Source: an uncultured Dorea sp. (GTDB lineage: Bacteria; Bacillota; Clostridia; Lachnospirales; Lachnospiraceae). Taken from it: DNA of 64,000 nt. Below the pieces are notes generated by a model, which saw nothing but the letters and a program-made list of their open reading frames with translations, searched no databases and was not told where the DNA came from. Position 1 is the stretch's first letter; every line of letters starts with the position of its first letter. The stretch covers positions 7,049 to 71,048 of the forward strand of contig CAJUFA010000018.1 in assembly GCA_910585725.1 (NCBI GenBank), given 5' to 3'. This document shows positions 53,101 through 61,061 of this stretch, piece after piece. The translations under genes and the position numbers were made by a program.

Positions 53101-54571
53101 AAGCTTCCTCCTGTTTATCATAAGATGCCGCCGCGCTTCTTAGACCGCCCTGCCGGGAGGCGCACTGTATCATACTCACGGCTAATTCCTTTAATTTCTC
53201 CTCTTCTGTCCTCAACCGCTCCGTGATATCGTGGCATGCCTTATCATTATCCGCTTGTTCCGCCTCATTCCCGACGATCATTCTTTCATAATAACGTCTG
53301 AGCCTGTATCCGAGATGATTTCTCTCCGGCTCTAAATCCTCCTCCTTCTTTCTGGAAACCAACAGCTTCTGACGGATACGAACAAGCTCCTCCCACTCCT
53401 GATCCGCTGTCTTCTGCTGCTTCGCGCATATCATGAGATGAAGCTCCCTTCCTATTCTCTCCGTTTCCTGTAAAAGATCCTCTTTCTCAATCTCAATCAT
53501 CTCTCTGTTACTTAGATGAAAGCGCTTCTCTTCCTCCAATTGATGGATCTCACCAGATAGTTTTTCATACTCGACTCTTGCGATACCGCGCCGTACAGAC
53601 TCGATCTCATCCTTAACTTCCCGCTGCCTTTCTTCCGTCTCCTCATGCAGACGGTTCAGTTCCAGGATAAAATGTGCCACCAGATTCTTCTGCGCCTGCT
53701 CTTCCTCAGTCACATCCTGATATCTCTGCGCCATTTCCTGTATACCGGACGCCTCTTCCTTAAAAGCCTGTATAATGTTCCGCCGTCTAATCTTCGTCTG
53801 ATTCTCCTTATACTGTCCCACATATTTTCCCATGATAGCCCGGAACTCTCTCATACGGTTCTGCTCTTTGTCAAGCTTACTTTCCACCGCATCCAGAAAC
53901 CATTTCTCCACCAGCCCCTTCTCGTCCTTACAATCTGCAAAAAGATCTGACAATCCCGATTCCTTCAGATTCACCTTCTTAATGATAGTCTCCCATTCTT
54001 TATAATGAATCTGATACTCCGCAAGCTTATCAAAATACTGCCTGGACTGTGCAGAATTTGTCATATCATAATAATAAAACTTCATGGAACGGTCTTTCTT
54101 ATAAGACTCGAATAACTGTCTGCAGGCAGTAAAATTCTTAAGTACAATCTCCTTTTTTCCCTTCTCTATCACCGGCAGATGGACGATGTCCTGAATACAG
54201 GGCGCTTGATACTCGCTAATTATATTGACCATATCAAGACTTTCTCCATTCTCATCCCCTGCATCCTGGCTTCTTCGCACCATCATACCTGTAAGTACAT
54301 AACCCGCGCCCTGTTCCAGAGCCCACTCTACCAGGATAAACGAAGGTTTATTCGTTGTAAAATAACTCTCAAAGGGACGATCCTTGGCATCTCGGTATCT
54401 CTTATGTACGAAAGGCGCCGTCATCATCTGCACCAATACAGATTTCCCGCCTCCGTTCCTCAAAGACAATAAGGTGCTCTCTCCATTCAGATGAAAGCAC
54501 TCGTCGCTGATTCGGATAGCATTATTGTTATAATTCACATTGATCAGCCTGACCGCCCGTATCTTACTCAT
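50159..54571 (-). CDS. jetC: Wadjet SMC-like ATPase JetC
   Basis: 1470 residues. The N-terminal ATPase half has Walker A SLRNGGGKSVL (G40-S44). Most of the protein, about 220-1200, is coiled coil rich in Glu, Arg, Gln and Lys, broken near the middle by a globular, hinge-like part. The C-terminal half has the signature NSGGEGFLSAF (SGGE 1342-1345) and Walker B KVLLMDNPF (D1381). The residue after D1381 is Asn, where SMC proteins normally have the catalytic Glu. With JetA and JetB it should form a condensin-like loop extruder that recognises circular plasmids. It overlaps jetB by 8 bp, indicating coupled translation. Confidence 0.88.
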   Translation of the reverse strand: MSKIRAVRLINVNYNNNAIRISDECFHLNGESTLLSLRNGGGKSVLVQMMTAPFVHKRYRDAKDRPFESYFTTNKPSFILVEWALEQGAGYVLTGMMVRRSQDAGDENGESLDMVNIISEYQAPCIQDIVHLPVIEKGKKEIVLKNFTACRQLFESYKKDRSMKFYYYDMTNSAQSRQYFDKLAEYQIHYKEWETIIKKVNLKESGLSDLFADCKDEKGLVEKWFLDAVESKLDKEQNRMREFRAIMGKYVGQYKENQTKIRRRNIIQAFKEEASGIQEMAQRYQDVTEEEQAQKNLVAHFILELNRLHEETEERQREVKDEIESVRRGIARVEYEKLSGEIHQLEEEKRFHLSNREMIEIEKEDLLQETERIGRELHLMICAKQQKTADQEWEELVRIRQKLLVSRKKEEDLEPERNHLGYRLRRYYERMIVGNEAEQADNDKACHDITERLRTEEEKLKELAVSMIQCASRQGGLRSAAASYDKQEEAYNRRYGEELLRNILGVYEPGALEIRKESYDKELKGEIQTRLSLRKQQMKNQERVMSLERHLEGMKSEQIRKRLESERQEEIGEGYRRELEARRSVLQYLDLEETALFDADKILRVSERKLQEIAGLRRSLEKEEDKLQKEYQGLTQGKVLELPEELEHEFANMGIHVVYGMEWLSKNGYSEEKNRRLVRRHPFLPYALILSEAEIQRLSQGTGGICTSFPIPIVLREMLEGDEGNHDDRVIRLKGISFYVLFNDNLLNEEKLQALVEEKEREIRRKKEAIAIREKEYAEYFERQEMIRNQTVSKEKWETNLRRIESLKEEAGELLRKIRSGAEELAGIRDEAEQLERKIRETEKETARQQRRMEDFERLRGEYESYEQNLRELERCRKEEDKLAQKQKLAQNQRDKLRDEQKTKEIKRADLLRAAEELKENVRRYHQYEEAGAAVQCAGQEEDIREMEARYAAITASMSLEIQELEEQEQRIAGRHQGMLDELLHLQRKYGFSGKEWLKITYNREEEAHQEIMLENRRRKIEVKQRLWNDEDKKIAVVSQRKKERMERMLEECKEEEPLPKEEIRDQDFDARRNHFLYQEKEAQKQADRLTERLRSYDENLTALAEYSDFPLGEEVEWEQDFAEIDSRGLRNFKGVLIRDYNQSLRKCQEARERLVRILNRAVRMEQFQEEFYRKPLETMLELADDASAVLRQLSTILQSYDNLMEKLKIDIALVEKEKSKIVELLEDYVKEVHLNLAKIDHNSTITIRERPVKMLKIKLPEWEENEKLYQIRLQDMVDEITQKGIILFEQNENAQEYFGTRITTRNLYDTVVGVGNVQIRLYKIEEQREYPITWAEVARNSGGEGFLSAFVVLSSLLYYMRRDDTDLFADRNEGKVLLMDNPFAQTNAAHLLKPLMDMARKTNTQLICLTGLGGESIYNRFDNIYVLNLIAASLRSGMQYLKADHMRGSEPETMIVSQIEVMEQQELVF

Positions 54572-55280
54572 CCTCCGTCACCCCCAGCACACACAGTACT
54601 CTCTGATAATTATTCTGGTTCAGCAGATTCCAGTCCATGAAATTATCTAATTTCTTCGTCGTCTTAATCATCTCATCCTGTTCCACATACTCTATTAATC
54701 CCTGCTTTTGAAGAAACATCAAGATATGATGCAGGAATCCTTCCTTCGTCGTCTTCGCCCGGGACCCTCTTTCATCCGAACGCAATGCCTCGAACGCCTC
54801 CAACATATCCGAGAATGCAATCCCCGACTTCTCCTCCTCGTCTTCGTCCATACTCTGCGCCCCTTCTCTCAGACGCCCGGATATACAATTCTGAAGCTCT
54901 CCTACCCGTATATACTCCCTCGTCTTACTGCTGCTTCCCTGGCCGTCAAAGAATTCCACCAGCAGCGTCAGTACTACAAACTGAGAGAGATAATAATCCC
55001 TGTCTGTTCCCCCTGATTTACAGAGCGCCGCTTTAAGCTGCGCTTTAGAGAATCCAAGAAAATTATTCTCCTCTTCCGGAATCAGATAGATCACATTATC
55101 ATACCGTTCGATCCTGCTCTTTGCAATCTCACCCTGGGATTTGACCAGATTCTGAATCTCTTCCTGCTCTGTGTAAGCCTTATATAACAACGCTTCCTCC
55201 TCTTCCCGAAGCTCATGGTGTTCCAGAAGGTAATAAAATATCTCCTGACTGGTCTTTACCGCCTCTAATTCATACGCCAT
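54564..55280 (-). CDS. jetB: Wadjet kite-like subunit JetB
   Basis: 238 residues, acidic and helical, in the position and size range of JetB/MukE-like kite proteins that bind the SMC and kleisin subunits. Segments such as QFVVLTLLVEFFDGQGSSSK and LHHILMFLQKQGLIEYVEQD look like winged-helix elements. The sequence itself is poorly conserved; assignment rests mainly on its place between JetA and JetC. AGGAGG precedes ATG 55280, and its end overlaps the jetC start by 8 bp. Confidence 0.75.
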   Translation of the reverse strand: MAYELEAVKTSQEIFYYLLEHHELREEEEALLYKAYTEQEEIQNLVKSQGEIAKSRIERYDNVIYLIPEEENNFLGFSKAQLKAALCKSGGTDRDYYLSQFVVLTLLVEFFDGQGSSSKTREYIRVGELQNCISGRLREGAQSMDEDEEEKSGIAFSDMLEAFEALRSDERGSRAKTTKEGFLHHILMFLQKQGLIEYVEQDEMIKTTKKLDNFMDWNLLNQNNYQRVLCVLGVTEDE

Positions 55281-55334
55281 ATTTCTATTCCTCCTGTATC
55301 ATTCTTCTCAGACTATCTGATCAACAGATACCAT

Positions 55335-55411
55335 TCATTCCGTATTGCTCGTATTACACATATTACTCGTATTACACGCATTACCTATATTACACATATT
55401 ATACATATTAT
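55335..55411 (-). repeat. Eight-unit 9-bp tandem repeat between jetA and jetB
   Basis: On the transcribed strand, 55340-55411 is exactly eight 9-bp units of the form RYAATAYGW (for example GTAATACGA, GTAATATGT). One frame is open from ATG 55406 to a stop at 55335, giving 23 residues of Asn-Thr-Ser and Asn-Met-Cys triplets. No convincing ribosome binding site precedes it, so I list it as a repeat rather than a gene. Confidence 0.75.
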
Positions 55412-55439
55412 CCCTGTCAAAATATCCGGACAATAGATA

Positions 55440-57056
55440 CTATCCTCTCCGCACTCTGATCAGAACGTTTGAACAGCGTATATTCTTTCTTATATGATTT
55501 TCATCCAAAACCCCGTCAAACACCACCGTGTCTCCATCCTCCGTCCGATATGTCTCTATCTTCCGGACAGAATGAAACTCCGGATATTCTTCCGTCAGAT
55601 GCAGAAGCATCTCGTTCAACTGGAATTCCCCCGATCTGTCCTGAATGTATTCACTCCGCTCCTTCTGAAGCGCCGTCAGATCAATCTCGCGGTTCCTGAT
55701 CATCTCCACCATAATCTCCTTGAATATCCCCACATTCGGAATCAGACGCTCCCTCTCGTCTGCATTCTCCTTCGTCCGCACTTCAATCTCTCTAAGCGAT
55801 ATCTCACCTTTTCCTGACGCAAACTGCAGCAGGCAATACAGGCTCCTCTCATAACGTTTTAATTTCTCCTGCCTGATTCGCTCCTGCTCCTTCAGCCATT
55901 CTTCCTCGTCAAAATCCAGCTCCTCCTCTATATCCGTCTCTTCTCGTCTCCGCACAGGCCGCTGCAGTTGAAACGCTTTATTCAGATTATAGACCTTATC
56001 CGGCTCCCGGCCAAACAGAGGCCGCAGAAAATAATCCAGATTCCAAAGCGCCTCCGGATTCTCCAGAATCTTGTCATATAATTCCATACGAAGCGGAAAA
56101 CGCCGAATCAGCGACATCTGAGTCAGCGTTTCCAGTTCCTTCGTATACAGCGCTTTCAGATCAAAATGACTGTTCAGTATCTTCTGATGTTCGTCGATCG
56201 TTCGATTCAGATAACTCTCTATCACCCTGAGATGATTCAGGCTCTCTTCTTCCTTCTCTGAGAGCCGCCTGACGTTAATGTTCTCTTCTTCCAACGCCTG
56301 CGCCCTGCTCTTCACCATCTCCCGATAGCTCCGGAACTTTTGCTTCGTATCGCTGATGGTATCCAGATTCTCCACCAGAATTTCCTCGTAATCCTTCACA
56401 GAATAATTCAGCGCGTTGCGCCGGATCTTCCCCATCGCCTCCTGTATCTTCTGAAGCTGGATTCTCATCAGGTTGAAAACATTCTTGATCTCATCCGCGG
56501 CCTTGTCAAACTTTTGCTTCTCAAGATGCATTTGGAATATCATCTCATGAATCGTAAGTTTCATATTATTTTCAATCTCAAGAGTGGCAAGCAGCAGATT
56601 ATATCCGTCGTCCGTCAAATAATAGGACGTACGCTTGAATTCCTGATCTATATAAATTATACGGTTTGCAACATAACTGATATGCAGAGACTGGTACTCG
56701 CTCTGCTCAAAGTCAAATCCATCAAAATGCATAACCCTTCCGTCATTTGACAGGACGACATTGATAATATAGTCTCCTAACTGCCTGCAATGATCATATG
56801 TCATATCCTTTTTGAAAAACTGTGCATTGACCGTATCAAGAAAAGCCCCTATATCATCCACCGTACAGTGTTCTTCCTTCAAGGACTGTTCCATGATGTA
56901 GAGCATGACCGCAAAGATTACATTCAACTGCTCGTCCAGCTTAAGAAATCCATGCTGCTTCCATATCGCTTTCTGAGCGCTGTTCTGGATAAGAAGCGCA
57001 TAAAGTCCCACATTCTTCATCCTCCGGGGGAAATGTTGTAAAAATTCGTATTGCAT
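55440..57056 (-). CDS. jetA: Wadjet kleisin-like subunit JetA
   Basis: About 538 residues when begun at ATG 57056 (MQYEFLQHFPRRMKNVGLYA), which has AGGAAGGG 7 bp upstream; an open frame reaching 57143 has no site. The N-terminal region is winged-helix-like and the middle (about 200-310) is coiled coil with heptads (VKSRAQALEEENINVRRLSE). The C-terminal third may be another winged helix. By position and size it is the kleisin-like JetA. It is 151 bp downstream of jetD, the gap holding the jetA leader. Confidence 0.8.
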   Translation of the reverse strand: MQYEFLQHFPRRMKNVGLYALLIQNSAQKAIWKQHGFLKLDEQLNVIFAVMLYIMEQSLKEEHCTVDDIGAFLDTVNAQFFKKDMTYDHCRQLGDYIINVVLSNDGRVMHFDGFDFEQSEYQSLHISYVANRIIYIDQEFKRTSYYLTDDGYNLLLATLEIENNMKLTIHEMIFQMHLEKQKFDKAADEIKNVFNLMRIQLQKIQEAMGKIRRNALNYSVKDYEEILVENLDTISDTKQKFRSYREMVKSRAQALEEENINVRRLSEKEEESLNHLRVIESYLNRTIDEHQKILNSHFDLKALYTKELETLTQMSLIRRFPLRMELYDKILENPEALWNLDYFLRPLFGREPDKVYNLNKAFQLQRPVRRREETDIEEELDFDEEEWLKEQERIRQEKLKRYERSLYCLLQFASGKGEISLREIEVRTKENADERERLIPNVGIFKEIMVEMIRNREIDLTALQKERSEYIQDRSGEFQLNEMLLHLTEEYPEFHSVRKIETYRTEDGDTVVFDGVLDENHIRKNIRCSNVLIRVRRG

Positions 57057-57207
57057 GATATCCCTTCCTAAATTTAACATAGCTATCTGAAACAAAACAT
57101 CGCCATATATCCGTGCCGCTGCTTTTCCAGTGTACTGCATCATTCATTCTGCTTCATTTGACGAAGCAAGAACAATACAGCGCGCCAGTATAATCGTGTA
57201 ATCCACA

Positions 57208-58212
57208 CTAAACACTTTCAAAATCCGCAATATTCAGAATTTCCTGCGGAATGTATTTTCCAGATTCCAGAACTCTTTTCATCTCCTCCGTCTTAACGTC
57301 GGAAAAATAAGAAAAAAACATTTCACTGATATTACGGTTCTGCTGCTCCTTCATACCCGGGAGTTCTTCCATCAGACATGATTTCCGAAGCATCGCCTCA
57401 TAAGCCTCTGTAAAAGGAAGGATCTTCCATTCCCCTGAAATCAAATTCGTCAATTTCTCATAGATTCCAATCCCTTCATAGTCAAGATCGCCAAAATAAT
57501 AGATTCTGTTCTCCTGATTTCTCATATAAGGTTCCACGCACAGATCAAAATCAAGAAAAGACCTCAAAATTCCTTTCCCTGCTCCATAAACCAGAGTCCC
57601 GACCTTCATTCCAAGAATCCTGTCATTTCCCTTAAGCAAATGTCGTCTCATACTGTAAAAAGTATCCTTATTCTCCAGAATCACCATATTCTGTGGTACA
57701 TGTCTTGTATGGGAATAGTAAGCAAGCGGCTCTGTCGTCCGGTAGATATTCAGAAACTCCCAGTCCAGTCCGCAATGCTTCAGAATACGCCTGCCCTGTT
57801 CGCGGCTTAGGAATTTCTCCCGATGCCAGATCTCAAAACTCCGTTCATTCACTGATTCCTGCTCATCCAGTCTCTCCTTGTTTCTCTCCAGGTACTCACT
57901 CAGCATTAGGACCCATGCCCGTTCCTGCTCATAATTCTTAAGATGTGACAGATAATAATCAATAGAAATGGAAGGATGAAGACGGTACTTCAATTCCTCT
58001 TCATATATTCGGTAATCTCTCTCCGGAACTATCAGCCAATATTCACGGTAGAGCGCCGGATGCTTTCCGTTAGTACCAGACGCTTTTAACGGCACAATCC
58101 TGCTTTCAGATATGAGAGCCAAGATGCGCTGGTACTGCTGTTCGTAGGAAATGTCCCGGGACGAACGGCACATATTGTCAAAAATCCAATCCAACGATAC
58201 CCTTTTCCGCAT
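57208..58212 (-). CDS. jetD: Wadjet Toprim nuclease subunit JetD
   Basis: 334 residues. The N-terminal half is the DUF3322-like region. The C-terminal Toprim fold shows MVILENKDTF (E180) and YYFGDLDYEGIGIYEKL with the DxD pair D242/D244. JetD is the topoisomerase VI-like nuclease that cuts the plasmid after the JetABC motor recognises it. Here jetD is the first gene of the operon, ahead of jetA, rather than last as in the classic JetABCD order. AGAGG lies upstream of ATG 58212; an extended -10 (TGGTACAAT, 58272-58277 core) precedes it. Confidence 0.87.
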   Translation of the reverse strand: MRKRVSLDWIFDNMCRSSRDISYEQQYQRILALISESRIVPLKASGTNGKHPALYREYWLIVPERDYRIYEEELKYRLHPSISIDYYLSHLKNYEQERAWVLMLSEYLERNKERLDEQESVNERSFEIWHREKFLSREQGRRILKHCGLDWEFLNIYRTTEPLAYYSHTRHVPQNMVILENKDTFYSMRRHLLKGNDRILGMKVGTLVYGAGKGILRSFLDFDLCVEPYMRNQENRIYYFGDLDYEGIGIYEKLTNLISGEWKILPFTEAYEAMLRKSCLMEELPGMKEQQNRNISEMFFSYFSDVKTEEMKRVLESGKYIPQEILNIADFESV

Positions 58213-58529
58213 AATGCCGTCCTCTCTTCCTTCCCGGTTCCCCCATCCACAACCATAAGATATTTATATTTATTGTACCACATGGCAGACATTTTTCATA
58301 CCTGCTTTTGCCATGCAATACGGCATACAATAAAACAAAAAGCTGCTCGACAAATGGCATTTCACACCGTTTGTTCCAAGATTAATTCCAGAATGACACG
58401 TAAAAGGCACAGAAATGGAACTGCCAACTCTCCTTACTGCATCTGGCCCTATGCGCCCGGAGAGATCTGCGGTATTATTCGGCAAATATTCAACACACAT
58501 TGGGTATTCCGGATTCATATATAATGCAA
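58213..58529. other. Spacer between jetD and tRNA-Cys
   Basis: About 320 bp. Apart from the jetD leader and its extended -10 element (reverse strand, 58272-58277) I see no supported gene. Open frames here lack ribosome binding sites or run into the tRNA and its terminator. Confidence 0.5.
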
Positions 58530-58558
58530 AAAAACCGACGCAAATACGTCGGTTTTTT
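58530..58558 (-). terminator. Terminator after tRNA-Cys
   Basis: AAAAAACCGACG-caaata-CGTCGGTTTTTT, a perfect stem with T runs, 3 bp from the tRNA 3' end. Confidence 0.9.
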
Positions 58559-58560
58559 AG

Positions 58561-58632
58561 AGGCGCAGACCGGATTTGAACCGGTGAATCAGGGTGTTGC
58601 AGACCCACGCCTTACCACTTGGCTACTGCGCC
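58561..58632 (-). tRNA. tRNA-Cys (GCA)
   Basis: The reverse strand folds as a cloverleaf: acceptor GGCGCAG/CTGCGCC, D-arm GCC-AAGTGGTAA-GGC, anticodon loop CTGCAAC with anticodon GCA, T-arm ACCGG-TTCAAAT-CCGGT, discriminator U73, which is typical of tRNA-Cys. CCA is not encoded. Confidence 0.95.
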
Positions 58633-58740
58633 TAACTCTGAGCACTTGTTTATTATATCAGATATTCATGATTTGTCAAGATATAAAAATAGAAAAAACA
58701 GAAAAAATATAGCAAAAAATACTGCATTAGTAACCCGGAC

Positions 58741-58781
58741 ACATAACAGTTCGCAGACATCCAGACTACGAACTGTTATGT
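58741..58781 (-). terminator. Perfect 13-bp inverted repeat after the LUD gene
   Basis: ACATAACAGTTCG (58741-58753) and CGAACTGTTATGT (58769-58781) with a 15-base loop, 7 bp past the LUD-protein stop. It lacks a T run, so it could be a terminator, processing or protein-binding site. Confidence 0.5.
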
Positions 58782-58788
58782 CATAAAT

Positions 58789-59427
58789 CTAAAATCCCAG
58801 ATCTTCATTCACCAGAATCACTTTTATCCTCTTCGCAATCTTCGAGAATCTAGTAATCAAAAATTGACAGCATATGGTATCTGGAGACTTACAGTCAAAG
58901 CATGTTCCCGTCTTAGCGCATGGCGTATCCAGTCCAAATCTCTGCGCATTGATCGGAGCGGCTTCATTCCTTGCCCTGGACACAGCGTTCTCCACATCTT
59001 TAACAACTTTATTCGTGCCTACAATCATCACCACATTTCTTGGACCATTTGCAATCGCAGACACTCTGTTCCCAATTCCGTCGATATTCACGATCACCCC
59101 ATCTTCTGTAATTGCGTTAGCGCTGGTCAGAAAATAATCACAATCATAAGCAATCAACTCAATCTCCCGTTTTTTATCGGGCGTCCCGGCTGTTTCCCGA
59201 TTATATGATTTAAAATTCCCCTCACAAATCGCCTGTTTTAATCCAATCTCGTTTACCGACATTGATCCGCCCCAGGACACGCTGCTGCCCTGAGGAATCC
59301 ATTCCAGAGCCTTTGCCAGCGCATCCTCCTTCGTATCCGCATAATACCCTTCCATATTGCGGGACTCCAGCCCCTTCACAATCTTTTCTCCTAATAACTT
59401 GTTCCTCTTTACACGATTTTCATTCAT
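58789..59427 (-). CDS. LUD-domain protein (lactate utilization protein-like)
   Basis: 212 residues of the LUD/DUF162 family (LutB/LutC-like domain only). Characteristic segments are SVSWGGSMSVNEIGL, DYFLTSANAITEDGVIVNIDG and GNRVSAIANGPRNVVMIVG. A Cys cluster near the end (CAKTGTCFDCKSPDTICC) is shared by the stand-alone clostridial form. In LutABC the domain acts in lactate oxidation, but here there are no LutA or LutB genes, so the function is open. AAGGAGG precedes ATG 59427. It follows a PucR-type regulator by 72 bp and may be its target. Confidence 0.85.
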   Translation of the reverse strand: MNENRVKRNKLLGEKIVKGLESRNMEGYYADTKEDALAKALEWIPQGSSVSWGGSMSVNEIGLKQAICEGNFKSYNRETAGTPDKKREIELIAYDCDYFLTSANAITEDGVIVNIDGIGNRVSAIANGPRNVVMIVGTNKVVKDVENAVSRARNEAAPINAQRFGLDTPCAKTGTCFDCKSPDTICCQFLITRFSKIAKRIKVILVNEDLGF

Positions 59428-59498
59428 TCCGTCTTCCTCCTTTTTTACCTTTTTATACTTTATAAAGACGCGATTTGACGCATATATGGATACATACC

Positions 59499-60641
59499 TT
59501 AATCAAAATATTCATTTCCTAACCGCAATATATAGATCGCCACCATAATTTTCACACGATTCTCGTTCTTCAAGATATCATATCCCAGAATTTTCTTTAT
59601 CTTATCCAATTTATAAGAAAGTGTATTCTTATGGCAATATAACGCCTGCGCCGTATACATGATACTACAGTCATTTTCAAAATATTCCTCCAGAACCTTC
59701 ATATATTCTGAATGATTCTTCTTATCATACTCCATCAGCGCGCCTACCGTCTCCTGTACAAACGCCGGATAGACCGTTTCCTCTTTCACATCAGCCAGTA
59801 TCTTATAAATCCCCAGCTCATCATAGCACAAAAGATTCGTCCGTATAGCCGTCTTCGTCAATTGATATGCCGTATATGCCTTCTCATATGACAGATATAT
59901 CTCCTTAATTCCGGCCACCCTCGTTCCTATACCAACATACACATTCGAATCTTTCCCGCATATCCGTCCAAATTCATTCTGGATTAATGCCAACGGACAA
60001 TTTGCCGCCAGAATCGTAAGCCTTCCTTTCTCCTCGTACATAATCACATTTCCAAAAATAAAATGCATAGACCGTTCAATGTTTCGCAGCTTATCATTTC
60101 CCGTCTCGTCATCATATGTATGGCAGCTAAGTATTATCACCGCGTATTCCATATCCCGATAAAAACCATTTCTCTCAAAATGACTCAGATAGGAGCCTTC
60201 ATTCTCCGGATAATATATGGCGTTTTTAAGCGCCGCGATCAAGTTCGTCTCCCGCTGTTCATTCTGCAGAAGGATCTCGGCAAACAGATGCATAACATCA
60301 ATATACGGTGTTGTCCATGAAGCAGAGAAGATAGGAAATCTGATCTCATTGCAATACTCCACAATCTCCTGCGGAAATGTCTCTCCTTCTCGAAAAGACA
60401 TAACCATTCCTCCTGCACGATATTCATTTAACTCCATAATATATCTTTTCAGCCACGCCGTCGATGTGCAGCTGACACCGGAACAAAAGACCAGTTCCTC
60501 CCCATGCAAAGAAGAGATAAATTCAATCTCTTCTACAACATGTGTCCAGACAATCATCTTATCAAAACAACCCTCTGTATGTATTTTAATATGGTATTCC
60601 GGCGCAATTTTCGCATACAGATATTCCAGTTCGACTGCCAT
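59499..60641 (-). CDS. PucR-family transcriptional regulator
   Basis: About 380 residues. The N-terminal region (about 1-115) fits the PucR/purine-catabolism-type sensor domain. The C-terminus has the PucR helix-turn-helix, AQALYCHKNTLSYKLDKIKK. The middle resembles the GGDEF-like CdaR region (VYVGIGTRVAGIKEIYLSYE). I start it at ATG 60641 with CAGGTGA upstream. A TGTTATACT extended -10 (core 60683-60688) lies before it. Such regulators activate catabolic genes in response to purines, carboxylates or amino acids. The adjacent LUD gene is the closest candidate target. Confidence 0.83.
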   Translation of the reverse strand: MAVELEYLYAKIAPEYHIKIHTEGCFDKMIVWTHVVEEIEFISSLHGEELVFCSGVSCTSTAWLKRYIMELNEYRAGGMVMSFREGETFPQEIVEYCNEIRFPIFSASWTTPYIDVMHLFAEILLQNEQRETNLIAALKNAIYYPENEGSYLSHFERNGFYRDMEYAVIILSCHTYDDETGNDKLRNIERSMHFIFGNVIMYEEKGRLTILAANCPLALIQNEFGRICGKDSNVYVGIGTRVAGIKEIYLSYEKAYTAYQLTKTAIRTNLLCYDELGIYKILADVKEETVYPAFVQETVGALMEYDKKNHSEYMKVLEEYFENDCSIMYTAQALYCHKNTLSYKLDKIKKILGYDILKNENRVKIMVAIYILRLGNEYFD

Positions 60642-60764
60642 CTCTATCACCTGTTTCTTCGCTTACTGCCTTTTACAAAAACAGTATAACACCTTTTTGT
60701 GTCCCACGCACATTTTTTTTGGAAAATCATGTCCTCCAAACCTATACAAAAAAGCATTTTTTCA

Positions 60765-60773
60765 TGGTATATT
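60765..60773 (+). promoter_or_regulatory. Extended -10 promoter of the candidate small RNA
   Basis: TGGTATATT, an extended -10 element, ends 6 bp before the first base of a structured segment at 60780. The -35 region (TACAAA) is weak. Confidence 0.5.
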
Positions 60774-60779
60774 GTTTAT

Positions 60780-60893
60780 GGAACACAAATGATACCTAAA
60801 AAGTATCTCCTCCCCGAAAATTGTGTTCCTGATTCAACCTTTAGATTATTTTTCAAAAAAGACCCCTGAAGCCTGCTTCTGGGCCTTTTTTCC
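60780..60893 (+). ncRNA. Candidate small RNA with C-rich anti-Shine-Dalgarno motif
   Basis: About 114 nt. The 5' end folds: GGAACACAA (60780-60788) pairs perfectly with TTGTGTTCC (60821-60829), and inside it GATAC/GTATC forms a small hairpin. The unpaired stretch next to it is TCTCCTCCCC (60806-60815), complementary to AGGAGG. A rho-independent terminator closes it, AAAAAAG-CCC-TGAAGC/GCTTC-GGG-CTTTTTT (60855-60892). There is no reading frame of note. C-rich loops of this kind are typical of trans-acting small RNAs in Firmicutes that mask ribosome binding sites. I do not match it to a named family. Confidence 0.6.
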
Positions 60894-61061
60894 GTTAGCT
60901 GTTTTCTTTTTGTTTCTAAAATTCTCCAAACTTGTAAATCTATTCTAAGTATGATAATATTGGTACGATTACTTAATTTGAATAATCAAAAGAAATGTGG
61001 TATCGACATGCCGACACATTTACAGTCATCATATTAGTAGAGCAAACAAGGGAGTATGATT
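60894..61061 (+). other. Spacer before the DUF4317 gene
   Basis: Holds the DUF4317 leader with an AAGGGAG site at 61048-61054 and a weak promoter-like TTGTAA...GATAAT at about 60932-60958. Nothing else is evident. Confidence 0.4.

Noticed and set aside
55335..55406. A 23-residue peptide gene in the 9-bp repeats
   Set aside because: No convincing ribosome binding site, and the sequence is explained by the repeat; kept as a repeat.
58270..58608. Reverse-strand 112-codon open frame between tRNA-Cys and jetD
   Set aside because: It runs through the tRNA and its terminator and has no ribosome binding site.
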